In this document: one piece after another, positions 51,232 to 60,790 of the stretch
Numbering within the stretch: the stretch's first letter is position 1
Layout of the letters: the number at the start of each line of letters is the position of its first letter
Source of the DNA: JAWXBM01 sp964470455
GTDB taxonomy: Bacteria > Pseudomonadota > Gammaproteobacteria > Xanthomonadales > SZUA-36
Length of the DNA stretch: 64,000 bases
Direction of reading: 5' to 3'
Assembly (NCBI GenBank): GCA_964470455.1
Contig: CAYYCX010000004.1
Location: forward strand, 56,228 to 120,227
Position numbers and translations under genes: made by a program
Notes under the pieces: model-generated
What the model was told of the DNA's origin: nothing
The model's input: the letters and a program-made list of their open reading frames with translations, nothing else
Databases searched by the model: none

Positions 51232-52716
51232 ATGCCCAATCACAATTCTCACCCGGTTCGAACACTGCTGGCTGGCTTGGTGGCCTGGCTGGCGCTGAGC
51301 GGCTTCCCCGTAGTTGCCGAAGCAAACAGCACGCTGGAAATGAACCAGTGCGAGCTGCGCCTGCCCGGCACCAGCCTCACGGCGCCGGCTGAGTGCGCCT
51401 GGTTTGAAGTGGCCGAAAACCCGGATGAACCGGACGGACGCAAAATCAAGCTGCGCGTGGCGCGCGTTCCCGCCCAGGGGCGCAGCGTGGAGCCGGATCC
51501 GTTGGTCCTGTTCGCCGGCGGGCCGGGGCAGGCGGCCAGCGAAGCCTGGCTGATTGTGGCGCCCGCATTCAACAAATTGATGGAAAACCGCGATGTGCTG
51601 CTGATCGACCAGCGCGGCACGGGCCAATCCAACCCCCTGAAGTGCCGGCAACTGGGCATGGACGAAGCGCTGCTGCAGGACTGGGAGGATCTCGAGCAGG
51701 TCACTCAGGAGTGCCTGGACGAACAACCGGGCGATCCACGCTATTACACCACTACCATCGCCATGCAGGATTACGACCAGGTACGGGCCGCGCTGGGCTA
51801 CGAACAGCTCAACCTGTTTGGCGTTTCCTATGGCACCCGCGCCGCGCAGGTTTACCTGCGGCTGTTCCCGGAACACGTGCGCACCGTGGTGCTGGACAGC
51901 GTGGTGCCGCAAACTCTGGCTTTGGGCAGCGAGCATGCGCTGAAGCTGGACCAGGCACTGGACCGGATCCTCGACGGTTGTGAAGCCAACACCGATTGCC
52001 GCCAGGCTTTTCCCGATACGCGCGAGAACCTGCGCCAAATGGCGGACGCGGTGCAGGAGAATCCAGTAATGCTTACGGTGGACCATCCCATCACCGGGCA
52101 GCCCGCGGAGCTCAGGTTCGATCGCGATGTGCTGGGCAGCGCCATTCGCTTTCTCAGCTACAGTTCGGAAACCCAGGCGCTGCTGCCGCTGCTGATCCAT
52201 GAAGCGTCCACCACCGGGGATTACAGCCGCATCGCCAGCCAGCTGATGATTACCGCCGCCGGCCTGTCGGACAGCATCGCCCAGGGCATGGAGATGTCGG
52301 TGACCTGCGCGGAGGATTTCCCGCGCTATGACCAACTCCCGCAGGACAACGACTCCTATCTGCTCGGCAACAGCCTGCGGCGCGCCTCCGAAATTCGCTG
52401 CGATGTGTGGCCGCACGGCCCGGTGCCGGCCGACTTCAACCAGCCGGTGGTGAGCGACAAGCCGGTCTTGTTGTTGTCTGGTGAATTCGACCCGGTCACG
52501 CCCCCTGAATATGCTGAACAGGTTTTGCAGCACCTCAGCAACGGCAAGCACCTGGTGGCGCCCGGCCAGGGCCACAGCGTTACCGGCAAGGGTTGCCTGG
52601 GCAGACTGGTCACGGAATTCATCGAGAAAGCGGACCACAGCCAGCTTGACACCAGCTGCATTGCACAACTGCAGGCCTCGCCCTGGTTCATGTCGCTGAC
52701 GGGGCCAAAACCATGA
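51232..52716 (+). CDS. Exported alpha/beta hydrolase (S33 peptidase/TAP-like)
   Basis: The 494-residue protein has a signal peptide ending VVAEA. It has the S33 pattern: oxyanion FAGGPGQ (95-100), IDQRGTGQSNPL, nucleophile S199 in FGVSYGTR, acid in SGEFDPVTPPEY and His in PGQGHSVTGKGC. It resembles tripeptidyl aminopeptidase/proline iminopeptidase-like enzymes acting in the periplasm. Its stop overlaps the start of the next ABC ATPase, so the three genes form one operon. Confidence 0.87.
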   Translation: MPNHNSHPVRTLLAGLVAWLALSGFPVVAEANSTLEMNQCELRLPGTSLTAPAECAWFEVAENPDEPDGRKIKLRVARVPAQGRSVEPDPLVLFAGGPGQAASEAWLIVAPAFNKLMENRDVLLIDQRGTGQSNPLKCRQLGMDEALLQDWEDLEQVTQECLDEQPGDPRYYTTTIAMQDYDQVRAALGYEQLNLFGVSYGTRAAQVYLRLFPEHVRTVVLDSVVPQTLALGSEHALKLDQALDRILDGCEANTDCRQAFPDTRENLRQMADAVQENPVMLTVDHPITGQPAELRFDRDVLGSAIRFLSYSSETQALLPLLIHEASTTGDYSRIASQLMITAAGLSDSIAQGMEMSVTCAEDFPRYDQLPQDNDSYLLGNSLRRASEIRCDVWPHGPVPADFNQPVVSDKPVLLLSGEFDPVTPPEYAEQVLQHLSNGKHLVAPGQGHSVTGKGCLGRLVTEFIEKADHSQLDTSCIAQLQASPWFMSLTGPKP

Positions 52717-53447
52717 TCGTCGTTCGCAACCTGTACAAATCCTTCGGCGAAGTGAAAGCCGTGCGCGGCGTAAGTTTCGAAGCCCGCGATGGCGAAATCA
52801 CCGGCCTGCTCGGCCCCAACGGCGCCGGCAAAACCACCACCCTGCGGATGCTGTATTCGCTGTTGCCGCCGGATGAAGGCGAAATCCGCATCGACGGGCT
52901 GGACCCGGGCACTGATGCCATGGAGATCAAGCGCACCCTGGGGGTGGTGCCCGACAGCCGTGGCCTGTACAACCGGCTCACCGCCCGAGAGAACATCGAG
53001 TATTTTGGTGAACTGCACGGCATGACACGCGAACACATGAAGGATCGCATTGCCGAGCTGACCAAAACCCTGGGCATGGAGGAATTCATCGACCGGCGCA
53101 CCGAGGGTTTTTCGCAGGGGCAGCGGGTGAAAGTCGCCATTGCCCGCGCCATGGTGCACAGCCCGCAGACGGTGCTGCTTGACGAGCCCAGCAACGGCCT
53201 GGACGTGATGGCCACTCGTGCATTGCGCAACTACATACTCAGCCTGAAGCGCGATGGTCATTCGGTGGTGCTGTCGACGCACATCATGCAGGAAGTGGCG
53301 GCTTTGTGTGACCGCATCATCATCATCGCCAAGGGCGAGGTGGCGGCGGATGGAACCAAGGAGGAACTGATGCAGCGCAGCGGCGCCGACACGCTGGAAG
53401 ATGCCTTCGTGAAGCTGATCGGATCGGATGAGGGGCTGCTGGCATGA
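52713..53447 (+). CDS. ABC transporter ATP-binding protein (NatA-like)
   Basis: The 244-residue ATPase has Walker A GPNGAGKTT (34-42), signature FSQGQRVKVAIARA and Walker B VLLDEPSNGLD. Q in place of a glycine in the signature is usual for NatA-type proteins. It is translationally coupled to the peptidase-like gene before it and the permease after it. Confidence 0.91.
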   Translation: MIVVRNLYKSFGEVKAVRGVSFEARDGEITGLLGPNGAGKTTTLRMLYSLLPPDEGEIRIDGLDPGTDAMEIKRTLGVVPDSRGLYNRLTARENIEYFGELHGMTREHMKDRIAELTKTLGMEEFIDRRTEGFSQGQRVKVAIARAMVHSPQTVLLDEPSNGLDVMATRALRNYILSLKRDGHSVVLSTHIMQEVAALCDRIIIIAKGEVAADGTKEELMQRSGADTLEDAFVKLIGSDEGLLA

Positions 53448-54646
53448 GCAACGAAAAGAACCAGGGCTTCGGCGGCATCAGCACCGTATTCCGCAAGGAG
53501 TGCCGCGAGAATTTCAGGGATCGCCGGGCAGTGTTCAACACGCTGCTGTTGGGGCCCATCCTGTTTCCCTTCATGTTCATCGCACTGGTGTGGTTCACCA
53601 CGGCCGCCGAACAGGAACGTGCCGAGAAAACCCTGGAAGTGCCGGTGATCGGCGCTGAACTGGCGCCCAGCCTGATCCGCTTCCTGGAACAGCAGGGCAT
53701 GGTGGTGAAGCCGCCACCGGCGGACCCCGAAGGCGTGGTTCGCAGCCAGGAAGAAATGGCCGTGCTGCGCATCCTGCCCGAATATCCGGAAAAATGGCTG
53801 GCCGGTGAGCCGGCGCCCGTGGAAGTGATTGCCGATCCATCGCGGCAGGAGTCGTCGGTTACCATACGCCGGGTCAAGACCCTGCTGGCCATGTATGCCC
53901 AGCAAACCGGCATACTGCGCCTGCAGCTGCGCGGCGTGGCCCCGCAGGTGATGATGGCGGTGGACGTGCAGGATGTGGACCTGTCCACGGCCAAGAGCCG
54001 CGCGATTCTGGCAATGATTTTCCTGCCCTATGTGCTGATGATCACGGCATTTACCGGCGGCATGCACCTGGCGATGGATACCACGGCGGGTGAAAAGGAG
54101 CGCAAGAGCCTGGAACCGCTGCTGATCAACCCGGTGCCACGCTGGCAGATCATGGTGGGCAAGTTGGTCACCACCACTTTGTTTGCCATGGCTTCGCTGG
54201 CGTTGACGCTGGTGTCGTTCAAACTGGTGCTGCCGCTGATGCCGGTGGGCGCATTCGGCATCGACCTCAGCCTGTCGATCATGGCTCTGCTGCATATCCT
54301 GCTGATCATTGCGCCGGTGGCAATACTGGCGGCCAGCCTGCTGACCTTGCTGGCTTCATTCGCCAAAACCTACCGCGAAGCACAGTCCTATATGAGCCTG
54401 GTGGTGATGATTCCGCTGATCCCGAGCATCATTTTCATGGCCAACCCGATCAAGCCGGAGCTGTACATGATGTCGGTGCCGCTGTTTTCGCAAAACCTGC
54501 TGATTGGCGAAATCATCCGCGGCGATGCGATTCCGGCGCTCTGGTATGCGGTCTCCATCAGCAGCACGCTGGTGATCGGGCTGGTGCTGGCGGTTATCGC
54601 CGCTACGCTGTACAACCGGCCGAAGCTGATCTTCAGCGGATCCTGA
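53444..54646 (+). CDS. ABC-2 type permease (NatB-like)
   Basis: The 400-residue protein has one N-terminal hydrophobic helix (LLLGPILFPFMFIALVWFTT), a large external domain of about 140 residues, and five further helices. TTAGEKERKSLEPLLINPV is the conserved NatB/ABC-2 block. NatAB-type systems export Na+ or drugs; the cargo here is not known. Confidence 0.9.
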   Translation: MSNEKNQGFGGISTVFRKECRENFRDRRAVFNTLLLGPILFPFMFIALVWFTTAAEQERAEKTLEVPVIGAELAPSLIRFLEQQGMVVKPPPADPEGVVRSQEEMAVLRILPEYPEKWLAGEPAPVEVIADPSRQESSVTIRRVKTLLAMYAQQTGILRLQLRGVAPQVMMAVDVQDVDLSTAKSRAILAMIFLPYVLMITAFTGGMHLAMDTTAGEKERKSLEPLLINPVPRWQIMVGKLVTTTLFAMASLALTLVSFKLVLPLMPVGAFGIDLSLSIMALLHILLIIAPVAILAASLLTLLASFAKTYREAQSYMSLVVMIPLIPSIIFMANPIKPELYMMSVPLFSQNLLIGEIIRGDAIPALWYAVSISSTLVIGLVLAVIAATLYNRPKLIFSGS

Positions 54647-54689
54647 GCCAGTCCGCGATTTGAGAGCGTCAGGGTCCGGGCCAGCACTT

Positions 54690-55350
54690 CCCTGGCGTCG
54701 TAATTCCGGGCGGCGCGTGGCGCGTGCCTGCCCCGGGGATCCGAGGCCATCCGGTTAATAACCGGCCCGATGCCGGTAAGGCCTTCCGGCCCTGGACTTG
54801 GCCTGCCGCACCAGTAGCTTTCCGGCCCCAGGCGGGTGAGGCCCTTCCTGTCCCCGAGTCCGCCGGCCTTCGGCTGCCCTCGCCAATGAGGCGCTGCGGT
54901 GGCCGGCAATACTCCTGTCCTGAGTCGGATTGCCTCTCGGGCACATCCCTGTGCCCTCGACCACCGCAGCGCCGCATTGGCTCGGCGGCTACCAGGGGCC
55001 AGGAAGGGCCTCACCCACCTGGGGCCTGCCGAACTAGCACGCTTGGAAAGCCCGATGGGGGTAAGGGGTTCCGGTCCAGTTGGACGCAGCCGAGAGACGA
55101 CCGAGTGCAGGCGAATGAGCGGCAGGGATGCCGCGAAAGGCCCGCCCGAGCAGGATGCGTTTCGGGCCGGTCGCCGGAACGACCGAGGAACGAGGGCAGC
55201 CCAGCGCAGCTGGGCCAAGTCCAGGACCGGAAGGCCTTGCCGCCATCGGGCTTGCTAACGGGGACAGGAAGGGCATCACCCGCCTGGGGCCGGAAGCGGC
55301 TAATGATGCTAACCAAGTCCAGAACCGGGAACCCTTGAAGCCATTGAGCG
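54690..55350. repeat. Mosaic of intergenic palindromic repeats
   Basis: This fills most of an 823-bp gap without a real gene. A module like GGGGACAGGAAGGGC followed by TCACCCGCCTGGGGC occurs inverted at 54820-54855, and in direct orientation at about 54995-55032 and 55260-55297. A second module (CCAAGTCCAGGACCGGAA with flanks) occurs at about 54763, 55050, 55211 and 55311 in both orientations. Arms around 54820-54900 and 54961-55035 form a long imperfect inverted repeat. Open frames here are translations of repeats. Confidence 0.75.
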
Positions 55351-55469
55351 GTTCGGAAGCAGCAGGGTACAGGTTGAAGTCCGTCGCAGGCACGCGCTCA
55401 CGCCAAATTGACAGCCGGCTACCTATAATTGAGCTAATATCGAAGCACTCCCAAACGAGGACAATTACC

Positions 55470-56018
55470 ATGCGCTATTTACTGGCACTGACCCTGGCAC
55501 CCATCCTGTCGATGACCCTCATCGCCTGCGCCCAGGCCGGCGACCCGCCCGCCGTTGGCAGCGCCGCACCCGGCTTCAACCTGCAGGACCAGAACGGCGA
55601 CTGGCACGACCTCAAGGACTACCAGGGCAAGTGGCTGGCCATTTACTTCTACCCCAAGGACGACACCCCCGGCTGCACCACCCAGGCCTGCAGCATCCGC
55701 GACAACATCTATGCCTTCAAGGCCATCGGTGCCGAAGTGGTTGGCATCAGCGTCGATGATGTTGATTCACACAAGGAATTCTCCACCAAGTACAAGCTGC
55801 CGTTCACCATCCTTGCCGATGTGGGCGGAAAGACTTCCGACAGCTACGGCGTGCTGCGTGACTACAAGCTGATGCAGATCGCCAGCCGCCAGACCTTCCT
55901 GGTGAACCCCGAGGGCGTGATCGTCAAACATTACCCGGAAGTGGATCCGGAAACCCACACGGAAATGGTGCTCACCGACCTCAAAGGATTCATGGAAACG
56001 GAAGGTAGCGCCGGCTGA
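55470..56018 (+). CDS. bcp: Bcp-type peroxiredoxin with lipoprotein signal
   Basis: The 182-residue protein has a signal ending LIAC with a lipobox cysteine (C20), then a peroxiredoxin domain. In DDTPGCTTQACSIRD, C69 is the peroxidatic and C74 the resolving-type cysteine as in Bcp. Bcp is normally cytoplasmic; this form should sit in the envelope. The downstream REP pair may end the transcript. Confidence 0.88.
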   Translation: MRYLLALTLAPILSMTLIACAQAGDPPAVGSAAPGFNLQDQNGDWHDLKDYQGKWLAIYFYPKDDTPGCTTQACSIRDNIYAFKAIGAEVVGISVDDVDSHKEFSTKYKLPFTILADVGGKTSDSYGVLRDYKLMQIASRQTFLVNPEGVIVKHYPEVDPETHTEMVLTDLKGFMETEGSAG

Positions 56019-56029
56019 TATCTACCCAA

Positions 56030-56090
56030 ACAGGAGCGAGCCTTGCTCGCGACTGGCCAAAAAAAGTCGGCAGCATGGCTGCCTCCTACA
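56030..56090. repeat. REP-type inverted pair (REPIN-like)
   Basis: ACAGGAGCGAGCC...CGCGAC (56030-56053) and, in reverse, GTAGGAGGCAGCC...GCCGAC (56066-56089) share one scaffold. The stem CGAGC/GCTCG in one is replaced by GCAGC/GCTGC in the other, a compensatory change. They are separated by about 12 bases downstream of bcp. Confidence 0.75.
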
Positions 56091-56127
56091 ATGCTTGCTT
56101 GCGGACCCTGCCGATGCCGGGTGAGAA

Positions 56128-57750
56128 CTACTCAGTATTCTGCGGAATATAGGGCAGCCTGACCGGGCCGCTTTCCGGCTCATTCCGTCCGGCCCGGGCC
56201 GCTCGAACGATTTCGCGCACGTCCGACAGCAGCTCGCCGGCATCGTAGAGCACGCCATCCTTGATGGTGTATTCAACGCCACCGGTGCGCACCGGCTGGT
56301 TGTTGTCGTCCAGATGGAAGAACCCCGTGCCGTAGAGAGTCTTGAAGTTGGCCAGCGGATTTTCGCGGGTAATCACCAGGTCGGCCAGCTTGCCCGGCCG
56401 CACCGAACCGATTTCATTCTCCATGCCCAGCGCTTCAGCACCATTCCAGGTCGCGGACTTGATCACCTCCAGCGGATGGAACCCCGCTTCCTGCAGCAAC
56501 TCCAGCTCGCGGACGTAACCAAAGCCGTAGATCTTCCAGATAAAGCCGGAATCCGAACCGGCGGTTACCCGGCCACCGTGGTTTTTGTAGTCGTTCAGGA
56601 ACTGCATCCACAGGCGATAATTCTCTTTCCAGGCAATTTCATCGGCCGTGGTCCAGTCGAACCAGTAAGAACCGTGCGCATTGCGCGAGGGCTGGAAAAA
56701 GGCCCACAGGTTGGGATGGGCGTAGTCGGCCTGCCAGTCGGCGTTCATTTCCTTCATCAGGTCGCGACTGGCCTCGTATATGGTGAGTGTCGGGTTGATG
56801 GTGAAATCCAGCTCGATCAGCTCATCCCTGACTTCGTTCCAGCGCTCCGAACCCGGTGCGGCGGCTTGTTGCCACAGCCGGCCGGCCTGGCCAAAACGGT
56901 GTTGCTCATCCAGGTAGTTATAGTCCGCAGGGTAGTCCTGCAGAGTCCTGTCGGTGAACAGGGCTTCCGGCAGCCCGTACCAGTGCTCCATGGTGGTCAG
57001 GCCGGCCCGGGCTGAGTCCAGTACATTCCAGTGCGCCACATCCAACTGCGCGTGATGCATCGCTGAGCCCAGCCCCTGCTTTTTGGCTTCATCAAGCGCC
57101 GCCTGCATGATGGGCGCCGGAGCGCCAAAGAATTTGATACCCGCCGCGCCCTGTTTCTTGATGTCCTGTACCCACTTGCGCGTGGCGTCGGGTGTCAGCA
57201 ATGGCCCATCCAACCCCTGGCCAAAGCCGACATAGGGGATGATGCGGGGCGCGGCAATGGCGTTGCTGGCGCTGCGCGCCTGCTGCTGCCGGGTCCATTC
57301 CATGCCGTTGAAACTGCCTGGCTCCCGCACCGTGGTAATGCCATGCGCCAGCCACAGTTTGGCCACATACTCGGCGGGCACGCCCTGGTCATCAGTGCCG
57401 AAGTGCGCGTGCATGTCGACAAAGCCGGGCATGACATAGTGGCCCTCGAGTTCCAGCACCTTGTCGCCGTCCCGCGCCTCGGGACGATTCTCCGGCTTGA
57501 TGGGCACTCCCGGGTTGCCCACATTGTGGATCGAACTGATGCGATTGTCCTCGATGACGATGTCAACCGGCCCCAATGACGGAGCACCTTCGCCATTGAT
57601 CAGATTCACCCCGCGCAGGATCAGCCTGGAGAAAGGCCCTTCACCGCGTTGCCGGTCAGGCGAAAGCTCGGGCGTGGCAAGCAGCCCCTGGCTGGAAAAA
57701 ACGACCAGGCAGGCCGCCAGTACTTGGGCTCGAAATGTGGCTCTTGGCAT
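56128..57750 (-). CDS. Exported amidohydrolase family protein
   Basis: The 540-residue protein has a signal peptide (SSQGLLA region). It shows the amidohydrolase pattern: LEGHYVMPGFVDMHAHFG with the HxH metal motif, later histidines in SAMHHAQLD and TTMEHWYG, GRVTAGSDSG with the catalytic Asp, and SVRPGKLADLVI. The substrate is unknown; members include imidazolonepropionase- and prolidase-like enzymes. Confidence 0.87.
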   Translation of the reverse strand: MPRATFRAQVLAACLVVFSSQGLLATPELSPDRQRGEGPFSRLILRGVNLINGEGAPSLGPVDIVIEDNRISSIHNVGNPGVPIKPENRPEARDGDKVLELEGHYVMPGFVDMHAHFGTDDQGVPAEYVAKLWLAHGITTVREPGSFNGMEWTRQQQARSASNAIAAPRIIPYVGFGQGLDGPLLTPDATRKWVQDIKKQGAAGIKFFGAPAPIMQAALDEAKKQGLGSAMHHAQLDVAHWNVLDSARAGLTTMEHWYGLPEALFTDRTLQDYPADYNYLDEQHRFGQAGRLWQQAAAPGSERWNEVRDELIELDFTINPTLTIYEASRDLMKEMNADWQADYAHPNLWAFFQPSRNAHGSYWFDWTTADEIAWKENYRLWMQFLNDYKNHGGRVTAGSDSGFIWKIYGFGYVRELELLQEAGFHPLEVIKSATWNGAEALGMENEIGSVRPGKLADLVITRENPLANFKTLYGTGFFHLDDNNQPVRTGGVEYTIKDGVLYDAGELLSDVREIVRAARAGRNEPESGPVRLPYIPQNTE

Positions 57751-57822
57751 TTTTTTCTTCGCAGTCAGTAAAATTCGGTGCTACAGTATATTCAGGAAAA
57801 GGATTTCCTGGAGCACAGATTG

Positions 57823-58470
57823 ATGGAAGACACTTCAAAATCTACCGCCAAGGTGGTTGACGAGCACCTGCCAGAGCCTTCATCTGGCGGCAAGATTCCC
57901 CGTGGGTCAGAAGTGAGCAGCACGTTTGTTGCTTTCATGGACGATTCCGCCGACAGGCAGCACACGACACAGCCCGAGCAGCTTTCCACCACCGCCAAGG
58001 CGCTGGATCGCTGGTTCAAGGAACGGCAGAGGCAGGATACGCAGCCGCGTTTGCTGGAAATCCCCAATGAGGCACTGGTTACCAGTGGCGGCCCGTTGCG
58101 CATCACCGGCAACCTGACGATTGTCGATGAAGACGGCAAGGTGACGTACGCCAACCATATCGATCTCTGCCGTTGCGGCAAGTCACGCAGCAAGCCGACC
58201 TGTGACAACCAGCACATCGAGGCGGAATTCCTCCACTCCGGGCGCATGCAGGAAGTTTCCGATGCACCCAGTTCGGACCGGCCCACCAAGATCACCCTGT
58301 CCTGCAACAAGGACGGACCGGTCACATTTCGCGGCAGGCTGCGGTTGCACAACAGCATTGGCCAGGAATGCACCAAGGTTCGTGGCGCACTCTGCCGCTG
58401 CGGGCACTCCACCAACAAGCCTTTCTGTGACGGTTCACACGAGAGAACCGGTTTTCGCAGCAAGCGCTGA
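57823..58470 (+). CDS. CDGSH iron-sulfur domain protein
   Basis: The product is 215 residues from ATG 57823 (GGAG upstream). It has two CDGSH-type motifs: CRCGKSRSKPTCDNQH, where the usual DGSH is DNQH, and the canonical CRCGHSTNKPFCDGSH near the C-terminus. Each binds a 2Fe-2S cluster through three Cys and one His. A divergent N-terminal region may be a third, degenerate domain. The role is likely redox or cluster storage. Confidence 0.88.
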   Translation: MEDTSKSTAKVVDEHLPEPSSGGKIPRGSEVSSTFVAFMDDSADRQHTTQPEQLSTTAKALDRWFKERQRQDTQPRLLEIPNEALVTSGGPLRITGNLTIVDEDGKVTYANHIDLCRCGKSRSKPTCDNQHIEAEFLHSGRMQEVSDAPSSDRPTKITLSCNKDGPVTFRGRLRLHNSIGQECTKVRGALCRCGHSTNKPFCDGSHERTGFRSKR

Positions 58471-58532
58471 CAGTAAACACGGCGCAGATTCAGGGATTTG
58501 CTTCGCCCGGGCGGGATGGGCACAATCCGCCG

Positions 58533-58889
58533 ATGGACATTTTCAGAGTATTCCAGGTGGAAGCTGCGCACCACCTGCCCAACGTGCCTGAAGGGCACAA
58601 GTGCGCGCGAATTCACGGCCATTCATTCAAAATTGAGATCCATGTGAGCGGCGAAGTCGGCGAGCACAGCGGCTGGGTGATGGACTTTGCCGAGCTGCGG
58701 CAGATTTTCCAGCCCTTGTATGACCGGCTGGATCATCACTACCTGAATGAAATTGAAGGACTGGAGAACCCCACCAGCGAAAATCTCGCGCGCTGGATCT
58801 GGCAGCGTCTCAAACCCGGGCTGCCAGCCCTGTCAAAGGTCTGCGTGCAGGAAACCTGCAATGCCGGGTGCATTTATCGCGGAGAGTGA
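58533..58889 (+). CDS. queD: 6-carboxytetrahydropterin synthase QueD
   Basis: The 118-residue protein has the PTPS/QueD signature: AAHHLP (H13/H14), catalytic C24 in HKCARIHGH with zinc ligands H28 and H30, and WVMDFAEL. It catalyses the second step of queuosine precursor synthesis. It is a single short gene ending just before the assembly gap. Confidence 0.93.
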   Translation: MDIFRVFQVEAAHHLPNVPEGHKCARIHGHSFKIEIHVSGEVGEHSGWVMDFAELRQIFQPLYDRLDHHYLNEIEGLENPTSENLARWIWQRLKPGLPALSKVCVQETCNAGCIYRGE

Positions 58890-58945
58890 TTTTCGAAGTC
58901 GCGAGCGGGGTACGCTTACAGGTCAAGAGTTGTCGGAGGCAGCCA

Positions 58946-59045
58946 NNNNNNNNNNNNNNNNNNNNNNNNNNNNNNNNNNNNNNNNNNNNNNNNNNNNNNN
59001 NNNNNNNNNNNNNNNNNNNNNNNNNNNNNNNNNNNNNNNNNNNNN
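58946..59045. other. Assembly gap (100 N)
   Basis: Exactly 100 unknown bases, the conventional size for a scaffold join of unknown length. It removes the 3' end of slyD. Confidence 0.99.
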
Positions 59046-59500
59046 GCATGCCCATGGGCTTTTTCTTCATCGGTGGCATCACGCACCTCGGTGATTTCCA
59101 CATCAAAGGTCAGGCTCTGGCCAGCCAGCGGATGGTTGGCATCCACATCGACATTGAAGCGCCCGACTTTCACCACCGTTACCTGAACCGGGCCCTGCTG
59201 GGTCTGCAGGCCGATGACCTGGCCGGGTTTCAGCGCCTTGGGATTGCGGAAATGTTTGGCCGCAACCCGCTGTATATTGGCAGCCCGGCGTTCGCCGTAA
59301 GCTTCCGCTGGTTCCACCGTCACTTCAAAACGGTCACCCGCAGCCTTTCCTTCCATCGCCTTTTCCAGGCCCTTGATGATGTTTCCGGCACCATGAAGGT
59401 AAGTCATGGCATCCCCTTCGCGGGAAGTTTCCAGTTGTTCGCCCTGGGCATTTTTGAGGGTGTAGTGAAAGCTGACGACCGAATGTTCGCTGATGTTCAT
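59046..59500 (-). CDS. slyD: SlyD-like FKBP peptidyl-prolyl isomerase, 3' truncated by gap
   Basis: The first ~151 residues are present: ISEHSVVSFHYTLKNAQGEQLETSR, the FKBP core LHGAGNIIKGLEKAMEGKAAGD, the insert-in-flap domain, then NHPLAGQSLTFDVEITEVRDATDEE. The His-rich C-terminal tail of SlyD would lie in the Ns. It is a chaperone and prolyl isomerase of the cytoplasm. Confidence 0.9.
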
Positions 59501-59604
59501 GATGGGTGAAAACCACTCAAGGGAAACAGCGATTATACTGTGTGCAAGCACCGGGCGAGCAAGGCCATCAGGGCTCGCCATCCGAATCAAGACGGAGCAA
59601 TCAC

Positions 59605-60606
59605 ATGAAGCCTTGGATTTTCTGCACCACCCTGACAGCAGCAGTCCTGTTCATGACGTCCGCCGGACTGCAAGCCGATGAACAGCCGGGCGTCGATATC
59701 ACCGAGTGGACAGTACCCTGGCCCGATACACGGCCCCGTGACCCTGATGTGGCGCCGGATGGCGGCATCTGGCTGGTGGGCCAGGCCGGCCACTACGTGG
59801 TGCACTTCGACCCCGACACCCAGGAATTCAAGCGCCTGGACCTACCTCCGGGAACCGGCCCGCACAACGTCATCGTGGATACCGACGAATCCCTGTGGGT
59901 GGCGGGCAACCTCAAAGGCTGGATCGGGAAAATGGATCCGCAAACCGGCGAGATCCAGTACTACAACATGCCGCTGGATGATGCCAGGGATCCCCATACC
60001 CAGGTTTTCAATGACCAGGACCAGATCTGGTTCACCGTCCAGTGGGGCAACTACGTGGGCCGGCTGGACAAAACCAGTGGCGAAGTTGAGCTGGTTGCGG
60101 CCAGGACACCCAAGGCACGCCCCTATGGCATCAAGCTCGATTCCAAAGGGCAACCCTGGATTGCCATGCTGGGCACCCATGCCCTGGCCACCGTGAATCC
60201 GGAAACCCTTGAACTGACTGAAATCCCGCTGCCCCGGGAAGACGCGCGGCCGCGCCGGCTGGCCATCACCAGTGATGACCGGATCTGGTACGGGGACTAT
60301 ACCGGAGGCTACCTGGGCGTATATGACCCGGCCACGGGCGACATCAAGGAGTGGCAGAACCCCGGCAAGGAAAACTCCGGGCCTTACGCCATGGCCGTGG
60401 ATGCGAAAGACCGGGTCTGGTTCGTGGAAACGCGCGTGCAACCCAACCAGCTGGTGGGTTTTGACCCGGCCACCGAGGAGTTTTTCGTCAGCGTGCCCAT
60501 TCCCTCGGGCGGCGGCACGGTGCGGCATATGGTGTATGACGAAGCCCGCAACAGCCTGTGGTTCGGCACCGACACCAACAAACTCGGGCAGGCACGCCTG
60601 CCCTGA
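59605..60606 (+). CDS. Exported Vgb-like beta-propeller protein
   Basis: The product is 333 residues from the ATG at 59605 (GGAG upstream), with a signal peptide ending GLQA. Repeated blades read GGIWLVGQAGHYVVHFDPDT, LWVAGNLKGWIGKMDPQTG, IWFTVQWGNYVGRLDKTSG and RIWYGDYTGGYLGVYDPATG, the pattern of virginiamycin B lyase-like propellers. Lyase activity is not implied; many are periplasmic proteins of unknown role. Confidence 0.83.
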   Translation: MKPWIFCTTLTAAVLFMTSAGLQADEQPGVDITEWTVPWPDTRPRDPDVAPDGGIWLVGQAGHYVVHFDPDTQEFKRLDLPPGTGPHNVIVDTDESLWVAGNLKGWIGKMDPQTGEIQYYNMPLDDARDPHTQVFNDQDQIWFTVQWGNYVGRLDKTSGEVELVAARTPKARPYGIKLDSKGQPWIAMLGTHALATVNPETLELTEIPLPREDARPRRLAITSDDRIWYGDYTGGYLGVYDPATGDIKEWQNPGKENSGPYAMAVDAKDRVWFVETRVQPNQLVGFDPATEEFFVSVPIPSGGGTVRHMVYDEARNSLWFGTDTNKLGQARLP

Positions 60607-60654
60607 CAGTCAGGCAGGTTTTTATCGGGCCAGGGATGTCGTGGCAATCACCTC

Positions 60655-60716
60655 ATCCCGGCGCAGGCCGGGATCCAATACCACGCAAAAGATGGATGCC
60701 GGGTCAAGCCCGGCAT
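60655..60716. repeat. Two intergenic palindromes of a common proteobacterial type
   Basis: ATCCCGGCGCAGGCCGGGAT (60655-60674) and the stem ATGCCGGG/CCCGGCAT around TCAAG (60696-60716) lie between convergent genes. Such elements are widespread repeats near gene ends. Confidence 0.7.
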
Positions 60717-60790
60717 GAAGTTGTTTACAAAGACCGCTCAACCAGCCCAGTTGAGGTTGGCTGCTTGATTACTGCGACTTCCCTTCGGCA

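Noticed and set aside
54724..55338. A 204-codon frame between natB-like and bcp
   Set aside because: Its translation only repeats the peptide versions of the intergenic DNA modules, in both orientations, with no domain.
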